From assembly GCF_020685205.1 (NCBI RefSeq), contig NZ_JAJERB010000001.1:248001-312000 (forward strand): DNA of 64,000 nucleotides, written 5' to 3'. The stretch comes from Hymenobacter translucens. Its GTDB lineage: Bacteria; Bacteroidota; Bacteroidia; Cytophagales; Hymenobacteraceae. The notes beneath the pieces were generated by a model. The model was not told the DNA's origin. It saw nothing but the letters and a program-made list of their open reading frames with translations, and made no database searches. This document shows, in pieces, positions 24,833-33,600 of the stretch. Position 1 is the first letter of the stretch, and the number at the start of each line of letters is the position of its first letter. The translations under genes were made by a program, and so were the position numbers.

Positions 24833-25672
24833 CTACTTCAGCTCGCAGACCATTTCGTACAAAGCCAGCTCCAGCGGCTCCCAGCCGGTGGCCTGCAGAA
24901 AATCGTAGCCCACTCCCCGGGTTATCATCGGCATGATCAGGGCCGGACCGGGGTAAGCGGCTTCCACGGCTTGCAGCAGCTGCCGACCCCACCCCTGCCG
25001 CCGGTATTCCGGCCGCACCAGCACGGTCTGGACCAGGGTCCGCTCGGCTTCGGGGCGTAGCATCACGTAGGCTTTGTCGTCGAGCGTAAAGGCCCGGGCC
25101 GGCGCCGAAACCGCCATCAGCGACTCGGGCGCGAACATCCAGGGAATAGCAGCCTCGCCGTACGCGGCCACCAGCCGGGCGACGGCCAGCGGGTCAACTT
25201 CTCGCAGCGGCGTTTCCGTTTCTACCGCTGCGGGCAGGCGCCGAAAGGTGAACAGCTCCCGGGTGTTACGAAAGCCGAGCCGCTCGTAGAGCCGCCGGGC
25301 CCGCTCGTTCGGAATAAATACTTCCAGCAGCATTGAATGGTCGCCGCGGGTGGTGGCTTCGTCGAGGGCGGCCTGCAGCATCTGTTGGCCGAGCCGCTGC
25401 CCCCGGGCTTCGATTACGAGGCCCATGGCGGCGACCCGGCTTGTCCAGCCCCGGCGGGCAATCAGCACCAGGCCTACCAGCTCCTCGCCCTGAAACCAGA
25501 GCCGGCTGGCTTCGGCATCGAGGTGCTCCCCGCGAAACCGCCGCTCAAACGTGGCTGGCGTGAACACCAGCGGCACGAAGTATTCCTCAAAGGAGCGGTT
25601 CATGGCCTCCGTTACCTGGACCGAGGTGAAGTCGAGGACGGGGCGGGACGTGAGAACTGCGGAACTTGACAT
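24833..25672 (-). CDS. Tandem GNAT N-acetyltransferase
   Basis: A 279-residue protein with two GNAT folds. The first (about residues 10-150) has the acetyl-CoA loop MGLVIEARGQRLGQQMLQAA and the ARRLYERLGFRNTRELF signature. The second (about 185-279) has VQTVLVRPEYRRQGWGRQLL, followed by an end that replaces the typical YxRxGF. Both Q/R-x-x-G-x-G/A loops look intact. The acceptor substrate is unknown. It is convergent with the flavin reductase gene, across a palindromic stretch. Confidence 0.88.
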   Translation of the reverse strand: MSSSAVLTSRPVLDFTSVQVTEAMNRSFEEYFVPLVFTPATFERRFRGEHLDAEASRLWFQGEELVGLVLIARRGWTSRVAAMGLVIEARGQRLGQQMLQAALDEATTRGDHSMLLEVFIPNERARRLYERLGFRNTRELFTFRRLPAAVETETPLREVDPLAVARLVAAYGEAAIPWMFAPESLMAVSAPARAFTLDDKAYVMLRPEAERTLVQTVLVRPEYRRQGWGRQLLQAVEAAYPGPALIMPMITRGVGYDFLQATGWEPLELALYEMVCELK

Positions 25673-25760
25673 TCAGTGAACAGTAGGTCTTTACAAAAAA
25701 AGGCAGGGATTGGCCCCAGCGGCGTAGGCAGGCTTTTGTGCCAAGCCCGAAAGCAGTCGG

Positions 25761-26294
25761 TTAGCTTACTCCCATCACCAATACTCCCAGCAGAATCAAC
25801 AACCACAGAAACCCAAACGGAACCAGCAACAGCCACTGCTGGCCGCTAAAGGTGCTTTGCCAGACAACGGGCACATCGTTCGTGGTGCGAAGAACCTGGT
25901 TGAACGCCCGGTGAGCAGGTATCAGCCATACGGGGCCCAGCATCCCAATCAGTCCCAGCGTACCGGGAATGATACTGACCAGACAGGTAAGAATAAAGCC
26001 CGCTGCCAAAACGGCCGGGCTGAACGGCACGGCCCCGGAAGGACCGGAGGCCAGTCGATGGATTTCTTTCAGCAGGCTGTAGATGGTGAAGACGCTGAAC
26101 AAGGCCCGAAAGGCGGGCCTGATGGGCAGCTGCTGCCGCTGCCGGATAAAGCGCCAGGCTTTGTATTGCCACCAGATGCAGTAGAACCCGCAGGTGATAA
26201 CACAGATCAGAATAAACTTACCCGTTGGGAGGACCTTCTGCTGATCAAAGTACCAGTCCTCTGCCAGTGGGACGGTTAATGCTGGAGCGTCCAT
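25761..26294 (-). CDS. DUF4234-like membrane protein
   Basis: A 177-residue integral membrane protein with about four hydrophobic helices. The start region VLPTGKFILICVITCGFYCI, followed by WWQYKAWRFIRQRQQ, resembles the DUF4234-type pattern, in which a helix is followed by a Trp/Tyr/Arg-rich amphipathic segment. The middle helices carry Gly and Pro. Function is unknown. The family resemblance is by eye only. Confidence 0.7.
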   Translation of the reverse strand: MDAPALTVPLAEDWYFDQQKVLPTGKFILICVITCGFYCIWWQYKAWRFIRQRQQLPIRPAFRALFSVFTIYSLLKEIHRLASGPSGAVPFSPAVLAAGFILTCLVSIIPGTLGLIGMLGPVWLIPAHRAFNQVLRTTNDVPVVWQSTFSGQQWLLLVPFGFLWLLILLGVLVMGVS

Positions 26295-26365
26295 GCGGAT
26301 AGGTTTGGCCCGGCGCCGGACGGCAGGCCGGGATGGTGAAAGGTGTGCGTCAGCCCGTTAACTTG

Positions 26366-27592
26366 TTAGTTCCGCACCGCAATCATTAGTCCCAGTTCCT
26401 TGTAGCGCATGTTGAACTTCTTGGCAATGGCGGAATTGGTAAGCGAGCCTTTGTAGACGTACACGCCCGAGCGGAAATGCTCGTTGGTGAACAGCACCTC
26501 GTTGATGCCCCCGTGCTGGCTGATTTCCTGCAGGATGGGCGTGAAGATGTTGCTCAGCGCGTTGGTGGCTGTGCGCGGCACCCTGGAGGCAATGTTGGGC
26601 ACGCAGTAGTGCACCACGTCGTACTTGCGGAATACCGGCTTGCTGTGGCTGGTCATCTCCGACGTCTCGAAACAGCCGCCCTGGTCGATGCTCACGTCGA
26701 TAATCACCGAGCCCGGCGACATCTGGGCCACCACGCTTTCCGATACCATAAACGGAATCCGGCCGTCCTCGGCATTGAGGGCACCAATCACGACGTCGGC
26801 CCGGCGCAGCTGCTGGGTGAGGGCAAAGGTGTCGAGCGTGCTGGTGTAGAGCTGGGTGCCCAGGTTGTGCTTGAGGCGGCGCAACTTGTAAAGGTGGTTG
26901 TCGAACACCTTCACCTCGGCGCCCAGGCCGGTGGCGGCACGGGCGGCATACTCGGCCACGGTGCCGGCGCCCAGAATCACGACCTGGGACGGGGGCACAC
27001 CGGTGATACCGCCCAGGATAATGCCCTTGCCCTCGTTGGAGCGGGCCAGGTATTCGGCCGCAATCAGCATCACGGTGGAGCCGGCAATTTCGCTCATGGC
27101 CCGCACCACCGGCCGGGCGCCGGAGGGGTCCTTGATCAGCTCGAAGCTGATGGCGTTGATTTTCTTGCGGGTGAGGGCGGTGATGTAGTCGGCGGTGAGG
27201 GAGCCGAACTGCAAAGCCGAAATCAGGGTCTGGTTGGACCGCATGTACTCGATTTCCTCCGGCGTCGGCGGGGCCACCTTCAGCACGATGTCGGCCTCGT
27301 AAACTTCCTTGAGCGAGTAGGCAATGGTGGCACCGGCTTCGGAGAACTCGTGGTCGGAGTACTTGCTGGGCTCCCCGGCCCCGCTTTCCATCACTACCTC
27401 GTGGCCTTCCTGCACGAGGTGCTTCACGGCTTCCGGCGTCAGGCAGATGCGGTTTTCCTGAAGCGACGTTTCGCGGGGCAGGCCAATAAACAGCTTGCGG
27501 CGCTTGGTTTCCACGGCCAGCATGGACTCCTGCGTAAAGTAGGCGCGGCTCGTGGCCAGCGACTCAAATCCCGGGGGTACGGCTTCAGGCAT
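26366..27592 (-). CDS. ald: Alanine dehydrogenase
   Basis: A 408-residue NAD-dependent dehydrogenase interconverting L-alanine and pyruvate plus ammonia. The N-terminal AlaDh/PNT domain has GLPRETSLQENRICLTPEAV with the substrate-binding Arg. The Rossmann domain has VVILGAGTVAEYAARAATGL near residue 213. DVSIDQGGCFETSE is the conserved catalytic-side segment, and the end ANIASRVPRTATNALS fits the family. The N-terminal 30 residues before KLFIGLPRE are longer than in Bacillus but typical of Bacteroidota. An AT-rich heptad repeat ends 6 bases before the ATG and separates it from tsaE. Confidence 0.95.
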   Translation of the reverse strand: MPEAVPPGFESLATSRAYFTQESMLAVETKRRKLFIGLPRETSLQENRICLTPEAVKHLVQEGHEVVMESGAGEPSKYSDHEFSEAGATIAYSLKEVYEADIVLKVAPPTPEEIEYMRSNQTLISALQFGSLTADYITALTRKKINAISFELIKDPSGARPVVRAMSEIAGSTVMLIAAEYLARSNEGKGIILGGITGVPPSQVVILGAGTVAEYAARAATGLGAEVKVFDNHLYKLRRLKHNLGTQLYTSTLDTFALTQQLRRADVVIGALNAEDGRIPFMVSESVVAQMSPGSVIIDVSIDQGGCFETSEMTSHSKPVFRKYDVVHYCVPNIASRVPRTATNALSNIFTPILQEISQHGGINEVLFTNEHFRSGVYVYKGSLTNSAIAKKFNMRYKELGLMIAVRN

Positions 27593-27598
27593 TCTGTT

Positions 27599-27716
27599 TT
27601 TAATTAGTAATTAAGAATTAGTAATTGAGAATTGACAAGGAGTCCAGAAAGGCCGACGAGGTCGGCTGTAAATGGATTCTCCATTATTAACTACTCATTA
27701 CTAATTCTTAATTCTC
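27599..27716. repeat. Heptad-word palindromic element, AATTAGT type, copy 1
   Basis: The left arm is a run of 7-base words AATTAGT, AATTAAG, AATTAGT, AATTGAG, AATTGAC. A GC-rich core (GGCCGACGAGGTCGGC) follows, and the right arm is the complementary TTACTAATTCTTAATTC. On the minus strand it forms the leader of ald, and its other end encodes the last residues and stop codon of TsaE. Confidence 0.85.
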
Positions 27717-28128
27717 TCTCCGTGGGTCCAATAACGGTAAGCGTGACGAGCAGCCGATCCGGAGGCAAAAGCGCCTCCACCCGGCTTGGCCATTCTATCA
27801 GGCAAAGATAGCCAGAATCGAAGTACTCCTGCGCGCCAATGTTGACAGCCTCCTCCACGGTATCGATGCGGTAGAAATCGAAGTGGTAGATGGGCTGGTC
27901 GCGGGCGTCGCGGTACTCGTTGACGAGGGCGAAGGTGGGGCTGCTTACGTCGTCGGCGACGCCCATCGCCTGGCACAGGGCCCGGATAGTGGTGGTTTTG
28001 CCAGCCCCCATCTCGCCTTCAAACAAAATCAGCGTTTGTCCCGATGCCTGAATAGCTGCTTGCAGCTGCTGAGCTGCCGTAGCCAGATGGTACAGGGAAG
28101 GAATGGGAATGGTCTGCGGGAAGGTCAT
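27691..28128 (-). CDS. tsaE: tRNA threonylcarbamoyladenosine biosynthesis ATPase TsaE
   Basis: A 145-residue P-loop ATPase needed with TsaB and TsaD for the t6A37 modification of ANN-decoding tRNAs. Walker A is GEMGAGKTT (38-46). SSPTFALVNEY, FDFYRID and IEWPSRVEALLPPDRL are family motifs. The start MTFPQTIPIPSL at 28128 fits best. The last residues (RELRISNE) and the stop codon lie within the AATTAGT-type repeat, so the natural C-terminus seems to have been replaced by repeat sequence. ald follows and may be co-transcribed. Confidence 0.94.
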   Translation of the reverse strand: MTFPQTIPIPSLYHLATAAQQLQAAIQASGQTLILFEGEMGAGKTTTIRALCQAMGVADDVSSPTFALVNEYRDARDQPIYHFDFYRIDTVEEAVNIGAQEYFDSGYLCLIEWPSRVEALLPPDRLLVTLTVIGPTERELRISNE

Positions 28129-28400
28129 AGGGTACAGTAAGCCGGTTTCGACTGCAAGGTGGCACCGGACCGGCAAATCTGCACGGTTGCCAGCTTAGGA
28201 AGACGGAGTGAGAAGCCGGGGCTTCGGCTTACTCGAGTACTTCCTTCCGCGCCAGGTAGCCAGCAAACGAGCCAGTGCTGCGGCTTGAATTTCTCCCTGA
28301 AAACCTGCTCAATCCCCGTTCTGAAATTTATTTTACTCCCGGAAGCAACTTCCATGATATATCATACATCCTTTTATCAGCTTTCCTTCTCTCCGCTGGC

Positions 28401-28844
28401 ATGCTCAATAATATCCTTTTCTATTCGCTTGAAAAAGCGATAAAGCGCTACCGCCGCTTTGCCCAGGCCAACATCGACCGGGCCGGCATTGCCATTACCA
28501 TCGACCAGTGGCTGGTGCTGCACGTGATTCTGGAAAACGACGACCTGACCCAGGCTGAAATCGGGGAGCGGGTGTTCAAGGACCAGGCCTCGGTGGCCCG
28601 CATCATTGCTCTGCTCACCGGCCGTGACCTGCTGGCGGCCGTGCCCCTGCCCCATGACGGGCGCCGCACCCAGATGCGGGTAACGGCGGAAGGTCAGCGC
28701 GTGCTCGACGCGGTGCAGCCCATCGTGCTCAGCAACCGCGAAACGGCCCTGCGCGGCCTGTCGGATGCCGACCTGACCACGCTGCGCGTCCTGCTGGAAC
28801 GCATCTACACCAACTGCACCTCTCCCCCGCAGGCACCAGAATAG
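28401..28844 (+). CDS. MarR family transcriptional regulator
   Basis: A 147-residue winged helix-turn-helix repressor. It starts MLNNILFYSLEKAIKRYRRF. The DNA-binding core is TQAEIGERVFKDQASVARII (about 53-72), followed by a wing LPHDGRRTQMRVTAEG. Both are standard MarR features. It is followed after 109 bases by the large TonB-type receptor gene, and the gap contains two closely spaced TACGAA/TTCGTA palindromes. I infer that it controls that receptor. A longer frame upstream of ATG 28401 is unlikely to be coding. Confidence 0.92.
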   Translation: MLNNILFYSLEKAIKRYRRFAQANIDRAGIAITIDQWLVLHVILENDDLTQAEIGERVFKDQASVARIIALLTGRDLLAAVPLPHDGRRTQMRVTAEGQRVLDAVQPIVLSNRETALRGLSDADLTTLRVLLERIYTNCTSPPQAPE

Positions 28845-28878
28845 CCCACAGGCACATGCCAGCGCAGCGTATACCATA

Positions 28879-28918
28879 ATACGAAATCATTCGTATGTTT
28901 ACTACGAAATTATTCGTA
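28879..28918. promoter_or_regulatory. Two tandem MarR operator-like palindromes
   Basis: ATACGAAATCATTCGTAT (28879-28896) and TACGAAATTATTCGTA (28903-28918) have the same half-sites, and their centres are about 23 bases apart (two helical turns). They lie 36 bases before the receptor ATG and 34 bases after marR. This is a typical operator layout for a winged-helix repressor; binding is inferred. Confidence 0.7.
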
Positions 28919-28953
28919 CCACCATTCCTTCTGCCACTTTTCCTTCAGCTTCC

Positions 28954-31419
28954 ATGAAAAGTCTTTCTACCTTCTTCCTCCTGCTGGCTTTGCTGCTGAG
29001 CTCGGGCGGCTACGCCCAGACCGGCACCGTAACGGGCTCCCTGCGCACGGCCGGGGGCGGGCCGGTAGAGTTTGCCACCGTCACGCTGCACCGCGCGGCC
29101 GATTCCGTGGTTGTCAGAACCGAGTTCAGCGATGCGCAGGGGGCGTTTAAGTTCGAGACCGTGAAGGCCGGCCGCTATATTCTTTCGGCCTCCCAGGTTG
29201 GCTTTGTGCGTAGCTGGGTGCGGGCGTTTGAGGCAGGCACTGAAGCGGTAACCCTGACCCCGATTGTCTTACAGAAAAGCGGGGCCACTCAACTCAAGGA
29301 AGTGACGGTGGTGGGCCAGAAACCATTGTTTGAGCGGCTGGCAGACCGTACCGTCGTAAACGTGGAAGGCTCGACGCTGGCGGCGGGCAATACGTCCCTG
29401 GACGTGCTCAGCCGCTCGCCCGGCGTAACGGTGGACGGCAATGACAACATCGGGCTGCGGGGCCGGCAGGGCGTGCTGGTGCTCATCGACGGCAAGCGCC
29501 AGCCCATGACCGGCACCGAGCTGGCCGACTACCTGCGGGCCCTACCGGCCGAGCAGCTGAAGAGCATCGAGCTGATAACGAACCCGCCGGCCAAGTACGA
29601 GGCCCAGGGCAGCGCGGGCATCATTGCCATCAACCTGCGGAAAGACCAGCGCCTGGGCACCAACGGCAGCGTGAATGCCAGCTACGGGCAGGGCCGGTTC
29701 GGCAAGTTTAACTCGGGCCTGACGCTGAACAACCGGCAGCGCAAAACCAACCTGTACGGCTCCTACAACTACGGCAACCGCAAAAACTACGGGGCCCTGA
29801 CCATCCATCGCGACTTTTTTGAAACCACCGACCAGGGAAAGCGCTTCGACGGCAGCTCCGACCAGGATAACTACAGCATCATGCACAGCCAGTCGCACAG
29901 CTGGAAAGCCGGCCTTGACTACACCCTGACTGAGCGCACCACGTTGGGTGTGGCCCTGAACGGGCTGCGCTTCGGGCTGGATCAGGACGGCACCAATAAC
30001 TCCGTGCTGTACGGCCCGACCGGAACCCCGCAGCTGCGCTACCGCTCCAGCAACACCCGCGACATTACCTCGCCCAACTACGCCGGCAACCTCAACTTCA
30101 AGCATACTTTCCAGGACTCGCTCGGCAACCGGGAGCTAACCGCCGACGCCGACTATGCCCGCTACGATACCCGCCGTCTGCAGGCCCTGAACACCATTTA
30201 CTTTCGCTCCCCGAACGATCTGCTCGACGTGCTCGAGGGCGACCAGAACGGCAAGCTCAGCATCCAGTCGGTGAAGGTGGACTACGCGCAGCCGCTGACT
30301 AAGCAGCTGCGGCTGGAAGCGGGCGGCAAAGTGAGCCTGGTGTCGTCGGACAACGACGTGGTGTTCCGGGTGCCGGGGCCGGATGGCGTGGGGCTGGTGC
30401 GGGACCCGCGCCGCTCGAACCGGTTCCGCTACGACGAGAACATTAACGCGTTGTACGTCAACTTCAACCAGACCACGCCCAAGTGGACTTTGCAGGCGGG
30501 CTTGCGCGGGGAGCAGACCAACGCCGTGGGCAAGCAGGACGTGAAGCAGGCCGGGGTCGATAACCAGGAATTCACCCGCAACTATTACCAGCTGTTTCCC
30601 AGCGCGGCGGCCAAGTACTCGTTCTCTGATAAAAATGAAACCTCGGCAAGCCTGAGCCGGCGCATCGACCGCCCCTCCTACGGGCAGCTCAACCCCTTCC
30701 GCTCCTACATCGACGCCACCACTTACGGCGCGGGCAACCCCGAGCTGCGCCCCCAGACCAGCTACAACGTGGAGCTTACGCACACCTTCCGGCAGAAGTA
30801 CAGCGTGGGCCTAGCCTACAGTCGCACCGACAACCCCATCACCGGCACGGTCCAGCCCGACTCGGTCAACAGCCGCACGGTGGTTTCCACGAGCCAGAAC
30901 CTGGACGTGCAGCACTACTACGCCCTCACGCTGACGGCTCCATTGGAACCGGTCAAGGGCCTGCAGATCTACAACAACGCGGTGTTTTACTATAGCCGCT
31001 TCGTGGGCAACCTGGTGGGCACCTCGCTCAACGCCGGCCGTCCCGCCTTTACGCTCAGCACCAACGGCACCTACAGCTTCGGCAAGGGCTGGAGTGCCGA
31101 TCTGAATGCCCGGTACCAGTCGCGGGAGCTCTACGCCTTTTTCGACACCAAGCCCCTGGGCCAGCTGGCCTTGGGCGTGCAGAAAAGCCTCTGGAACCGG
31201 AAAGGCAACCTGAAGCTGAACGTGACGGACGTGTTTTACACCGGCGCCGTGCGGGCCACGTCCACCTACAGCAACTACGTGGAGCGGTTCTACCAGCGCG
31301 GCGACTTCCGGGTGGCCACCCTCGCCTTCAGCTACCGGTTCGGCAACGAGAAAGTGGCTCCTACGCGCCGGCGGCAAAGCGGCGCCGAGGATGAGAAGCG
31401 CCGGGCCGGGGGCTCATAG
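28954..31419 (+). CDS. TonB-dependent receptor / outer-membrane beta-barrel protein
   Basis: An 821-residue outer-membrane protein. The signal peptide MKSLSTFFLLLALLLSSGGYAQ is followed by a carboxypeptidase-regulatory-like domain (about 24-110). A plug domain (about 125-225) has GQKPLFERLADRTVVNVEG and VLVLIDGKRQPMTGTEL. The rest is a large beta-barrel with many alternating aromatic strands, ending in the barrel-like AFSYRF near the terminus. The layout matches Bacteroidota OMP_b-brl_3-type receptors. Its ligand is unknown; there is no SusD partner, so it is not a classic glycan utilisation pair. Tandem MarR-like operators lie upstream. Confidence 0.93.
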   Translation: MKSLSTFFLLLALLLSSGGYAQTGTVTGSLRTAGGGPVEFATVTLHRAADSVVVRTEFSDAQGAFKFETVKAGRYILSASQVGFVRSWVRAFEAGTEAVTLTPIVLQKSGATQLKEVTVVGQKPLFERLADRTVVNVEGSTLAAGNTSLDVLSRSPGVTVDGNDNIGLRGRQGVLVLIDGKRQPMTGTELADYLRALPAEQLKSIELITNPPAKYEAQGSAGIIAINLRKDQRLGTNGSVNASYGQGRFGKFNSGLTLNNRQRKTNLYGSYNYGNRKNYGALTIHRDFFETTDQGKRFDGSSDQDNYSIMHSQSHSWKAGLDYTLTERTTLGVALNGLRFGLDQDGTNNSVLYGPTGTPQLRYRSSNTRDITSPNYAGNLNFKHTFQDSLGNRELTADADYARYDTRRLQALNTIYFRSPNDLLDVLEGDQNGKLSIQSVKVDYAQPLTKQLRLEAGGKVSLVSSDNDVVFRVPGPDGVGLVRDPRRSNRFRYDENINALYVNFNQTTPKWTLQAGLRGEQTNAVGKQDVKQAGVDNQEFTRNYYQLFPSAAAKYSFSDKNETSASLSRRIDRPSYGQLNPFRSYIDATTYGAGNPELRPQTSYNVELTHTFRQKYSVGLAYSRTDNPITGTVQPDSVNSRTVVSTSQNLDVQHYYALTLTAPLEPVKGLQIYNNAVFYYSRFVGNLVGTSLNAGRPAFTLSTNGTYSFGKGWSADLNARYQSRELYAFFDTKPLGQLALGVQKSLWNRKGNLKLNVTDVFYTGAVRATSTYSNYVERFYQRGDFRVATLAFSYRFGNEKVAPTRRRQSGAEDEKRRAGGS

Positions 31420-31573
31420 CCCCTCACCCCCGGCTCCTTTCCGGTGGAGAGGAGAGCCTGATTCTTGCGGCTGAAAAAAATAAAATCTTAGGTAGCGTGT
31501 GCCATTCGGTTCCGGGCGGCATCGTCTTCGTAGCTTACCGATGCTAGACTACCATGAACTTAACCGCTACCGC

Positions 31574-31960
31574 ATGAAACTTCCACTACCCCTCCTTGCT
31601 ACAACCGCCCTGCTGCTTACTACGGGCTTTTCGGCCCAGGCGCAGACCGTTCCCGGGGTGATGATTCAACCGGCATCGTCTCAACCTCATGACCCAACCA
31701 AAACTATCCGCATCCGCTGCTCACCATCCCTAACTCAACATAGGCAGCCTTTATTCATTATTGATGGCAAGCCGTTGGACCCATCCGCCAACCTATCCGA
31801 CGTGAGTCCGGACAGTATTGAGAAGGTAGAGGTCATCAAAGCCCCGGCCGCCGCCGTTATCTATGGCAGCCGGGCCGAGTATGGCGTCATTCTGATAACC
31901 ACGAAAGCTAAACCGAAGCGCGCCAAGCCCTACCCCGAGCGCCCGATGGAGGCGCGTTAA
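31574..31960 (+). CDS. Small secreted TonB plug-like protein
   Basis: A 128-residue protein with a signal peptide (MKLPLPLLATTALLLTTGFS) and a single plug-like domain: PLFIIDGKPLD, DSIEKVEVIKAPAAAVIYGS and YGVILITTK. These match the end of the plug of SusC-type receptors (IDG..., IEVLKDASATAIYG..., GVILITTK). There is no barrel. The tail is basic and proline-rich. It follows the receptor gene by 154 bases, so it could act with it or be a remnant of a larger receptor. The frame is intact and the ending clean, which favours a real small protein. Confidence 0.75.
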   Translation: MKLPLPLLATTALLLTTGFSAQAQTVPGVMIQPASSQPHDPTKTIRIRCSPSLTQHRQPLFIIDGKPLDPSANLSDVSPDSIEKVEVIKAPAAAVIYGSRAEYGVILITTKAKPKRAKPYPERPMEAR

Positions 31961-31966
31961 GAACAG

Positions 31967-32006
31967 AAAAAAGCCGTGACTCCAATGTGGAGTCACGGCT
32001 TTTTTC
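31967..32006. terminator. Bidirectional terminator between plug-like gene and porX
   Basis: AAAAAGCCGTGACTCC pairs with GGAGTCACGGCTTTTT around a 5-base loop, giving T runs on both strands, between convergent genes. Confidence 0.92.
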
Positions 32007-32021
32007 TGGCCTACGTTATTG

Positions 32022-33590
32022 CTACGCTCCTTTCGCGCTGAGCGTGATGTAGGGAATGATAACCTCCTCCAGGGAGATGCCGCCGTGCTGGAACGTGTCC
32101 TTGTAGTAGTTCACGTAGTAGTTGTAGTTGTTGGGGTAGGCGAAGAAATAGTCGCCCAAGGTGAACACGTAGGCGGTGCTCACGTTTTCGCGGGGCAGGA
32201 AGATGCGCTCCGGCTTGCGCACCACGTACACGTCCTTCTCGGTGAAGCCCAGGTTCTTGCCGTGCTTGTAGCGCAGGTTGGTGTTGGTGTTCCGGTCGCC
32301 CACGATTTTGAAGGGACGGCGCACCCGGATAGTGCCGTGGTCGGTGGTGATGATGAGCTTGCCCTTCTTCTCGGCAATGGTCTGCAGCATCTCATACAGC
32401 GGGGAGTGCAGAAACCACGAGCGGGTGATGCTGCGGTACGCCGACTCATCCGACGCCAGCTCCCGGATCATCGCCATGTCGGTGCGGGCGTGGCTGAGCA
32501 TGTCCACGAAGTTGTAGACGATGACGTTCAGCTTGTAGTTGTTGTGCAGGTTCGAGATTTTGCCCGCCAGGTCCTTGCCGGCCTGCAGGTTGGTCACCTT
32601 GTTGTAGCTGTACTTATACTTCTGGTTGGCCCGCTGCAGGTTTATTTCCATGAACTCGGCCTCGTTGAGGTTTTTACCCTCGTCGTCGTCGTCGTTCACC
32701 CACAGGTTGGGGTACTTTTTCTGGATGTCACCCGGCATCATGCCCGAGAAGATGGCGTTGCGGGCGTAGGCCGTGGTAGTGGGCAGGATGGAGTAGTACA
32801 TTTCCTCGGTGTCCACCGTGAACAGCTCGGCAATGGTGGGCTCCAGGATCTTCCACTGGTCGTAGCGCAGGTTGTCGATGAGTACGAAGTACACGGGCGT
32901 GTCGCCGGTTTCCTTGAGCAGCGGGAACACCCGCTCCTTGAACAGCTGGTGGGACATGAGCGGGGCGTCCTTGTCCTCGTTGTTGACCCAGCCTTCGTAG
33001 TTGTCCATGATGAACTTGCCGAAGTAGGTGTTGGCCTCGTCCTTCTGCATGTTGAACACCTCGGCCATGCTCTTGCCCTCGGTTTCGTCGATTTCCAGCT
33101 CCCAGTACACAAGCTTCTTGTAGACGTCGGCCCACTCCTGGGGGCTGAGCCGGTCGCCGAGCTGCATGCCCAGCTGCCGGAAGTCGCGCTGGTAGGAGCT
33201 GTTGGTTTTCTCGCTCACGAGGCGCTTGTTGTCGAGCACCCGCTTTACACTGAGCAGAATCTGGTTGGGGTTGACGGGCTTGATGAGGTAGTCGGCAATG
33301 CGGGAGCCGATGGCGTCCTCCATGATGTGCTCTTCCTCGCTCTTGGTAATCATAATCACCGGCAGCGTGGGCTTGGCTGACTTAATTTCGGTCAGGGTTT
33401 CCAGGCCGGTGAGGCCGGGCATGTTCTCGTCGAGAAACACGATGTCGAAGTTCTGCTCCTGCACCATCTCAATGGCGTCGGCGCCGGAGTTCACGCCCGT
33501 TACGTCGTAGCCTTTTTCCTTGAGGAAGAGAATGTGGGGTTTCAGCAGGTCGATTTCATCGTCGGCCCAAAGGATGGAGTAGCGTTGCAT
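32022..33590 (-). CDS. porX: PorX: response regulator with PglZ/alkaline phosphatase-like domain
   Basis: A 522-residue regulator of the type IX secretion system. The receiver domain (1-120) has the acidic pair D10/D11, phosphoacceptor D54 (VFLDENMPG), T82 and K104 (YLIKPVNP). The C-terminal part is a PglZ, alkaline phosphatase superfamily domain with PVYFVLIDNLRYDQW, the LPTTTAYARNAIFSG segment and TTDHGTIRVRRP metal motifs. In Porphyromonas and Flavobacterium, PorX works with the kinase PorY and a sigma factor. The start MQRYSILWADDE at 33590 is chosen; the leader upstream consists of CCTAAGA-type repeat words. No porY is seen nearby. Confidence 0.95.
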   Translation of the reverse strand: MQRYSILWADDEIDLLKPHILFLKEKGYDVTGVNSGADAIEMVQEQNFDIVFLDENMPGLTGLETLTEIKSAKPTLPVIMITKSEEEHIMEDAIGSRIADYLIKPVNPNQILLSVKRVLDNKRLVSEKTNSSYQRDFRQLGMQLGDRLSPQEWADVYKKLVYWELEIDETEGKSMAEVFNMQKDEANTYFGKFIMDNYEGWVNNEDKDAPLMSHQLFKERVFPLLKETGDTPVYFVLIDNLRYDQWKILEPTIAELFTVDTEEMYYSILPTTTAYARNAIFSGMMPGDIQKKYPNLWVNDDDDEGKNLNEAEFMEINLQRANQKYKYSYNKVTNLQAGKDLAGKISNLHNNYKLNVIVYNFVDMLSHARTDMAMIRELASDESAYRSITRSWFLHSPLYEMLQTIAEKKGKLIITTDHGTIRVRRPFKIVGDRNTNTNLRYKHGKNLGFTEKDVYVVRKPERIFLPRENVSTAYVFTLGDYFFAYPNNYNYYVNYYKDTFQHGGISLEEVIIPYITLSAKGA

Positions 33591-33600
33591 AGAGAGACTT

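Noticed and set aside
32019..33380. 453-codon plus-strand frame opposite porX
   Set aside because: It is a shadow of porX: very rich in Val, His and Leu with no recognisable domain, while the minus strand encodes all PorX motifs.
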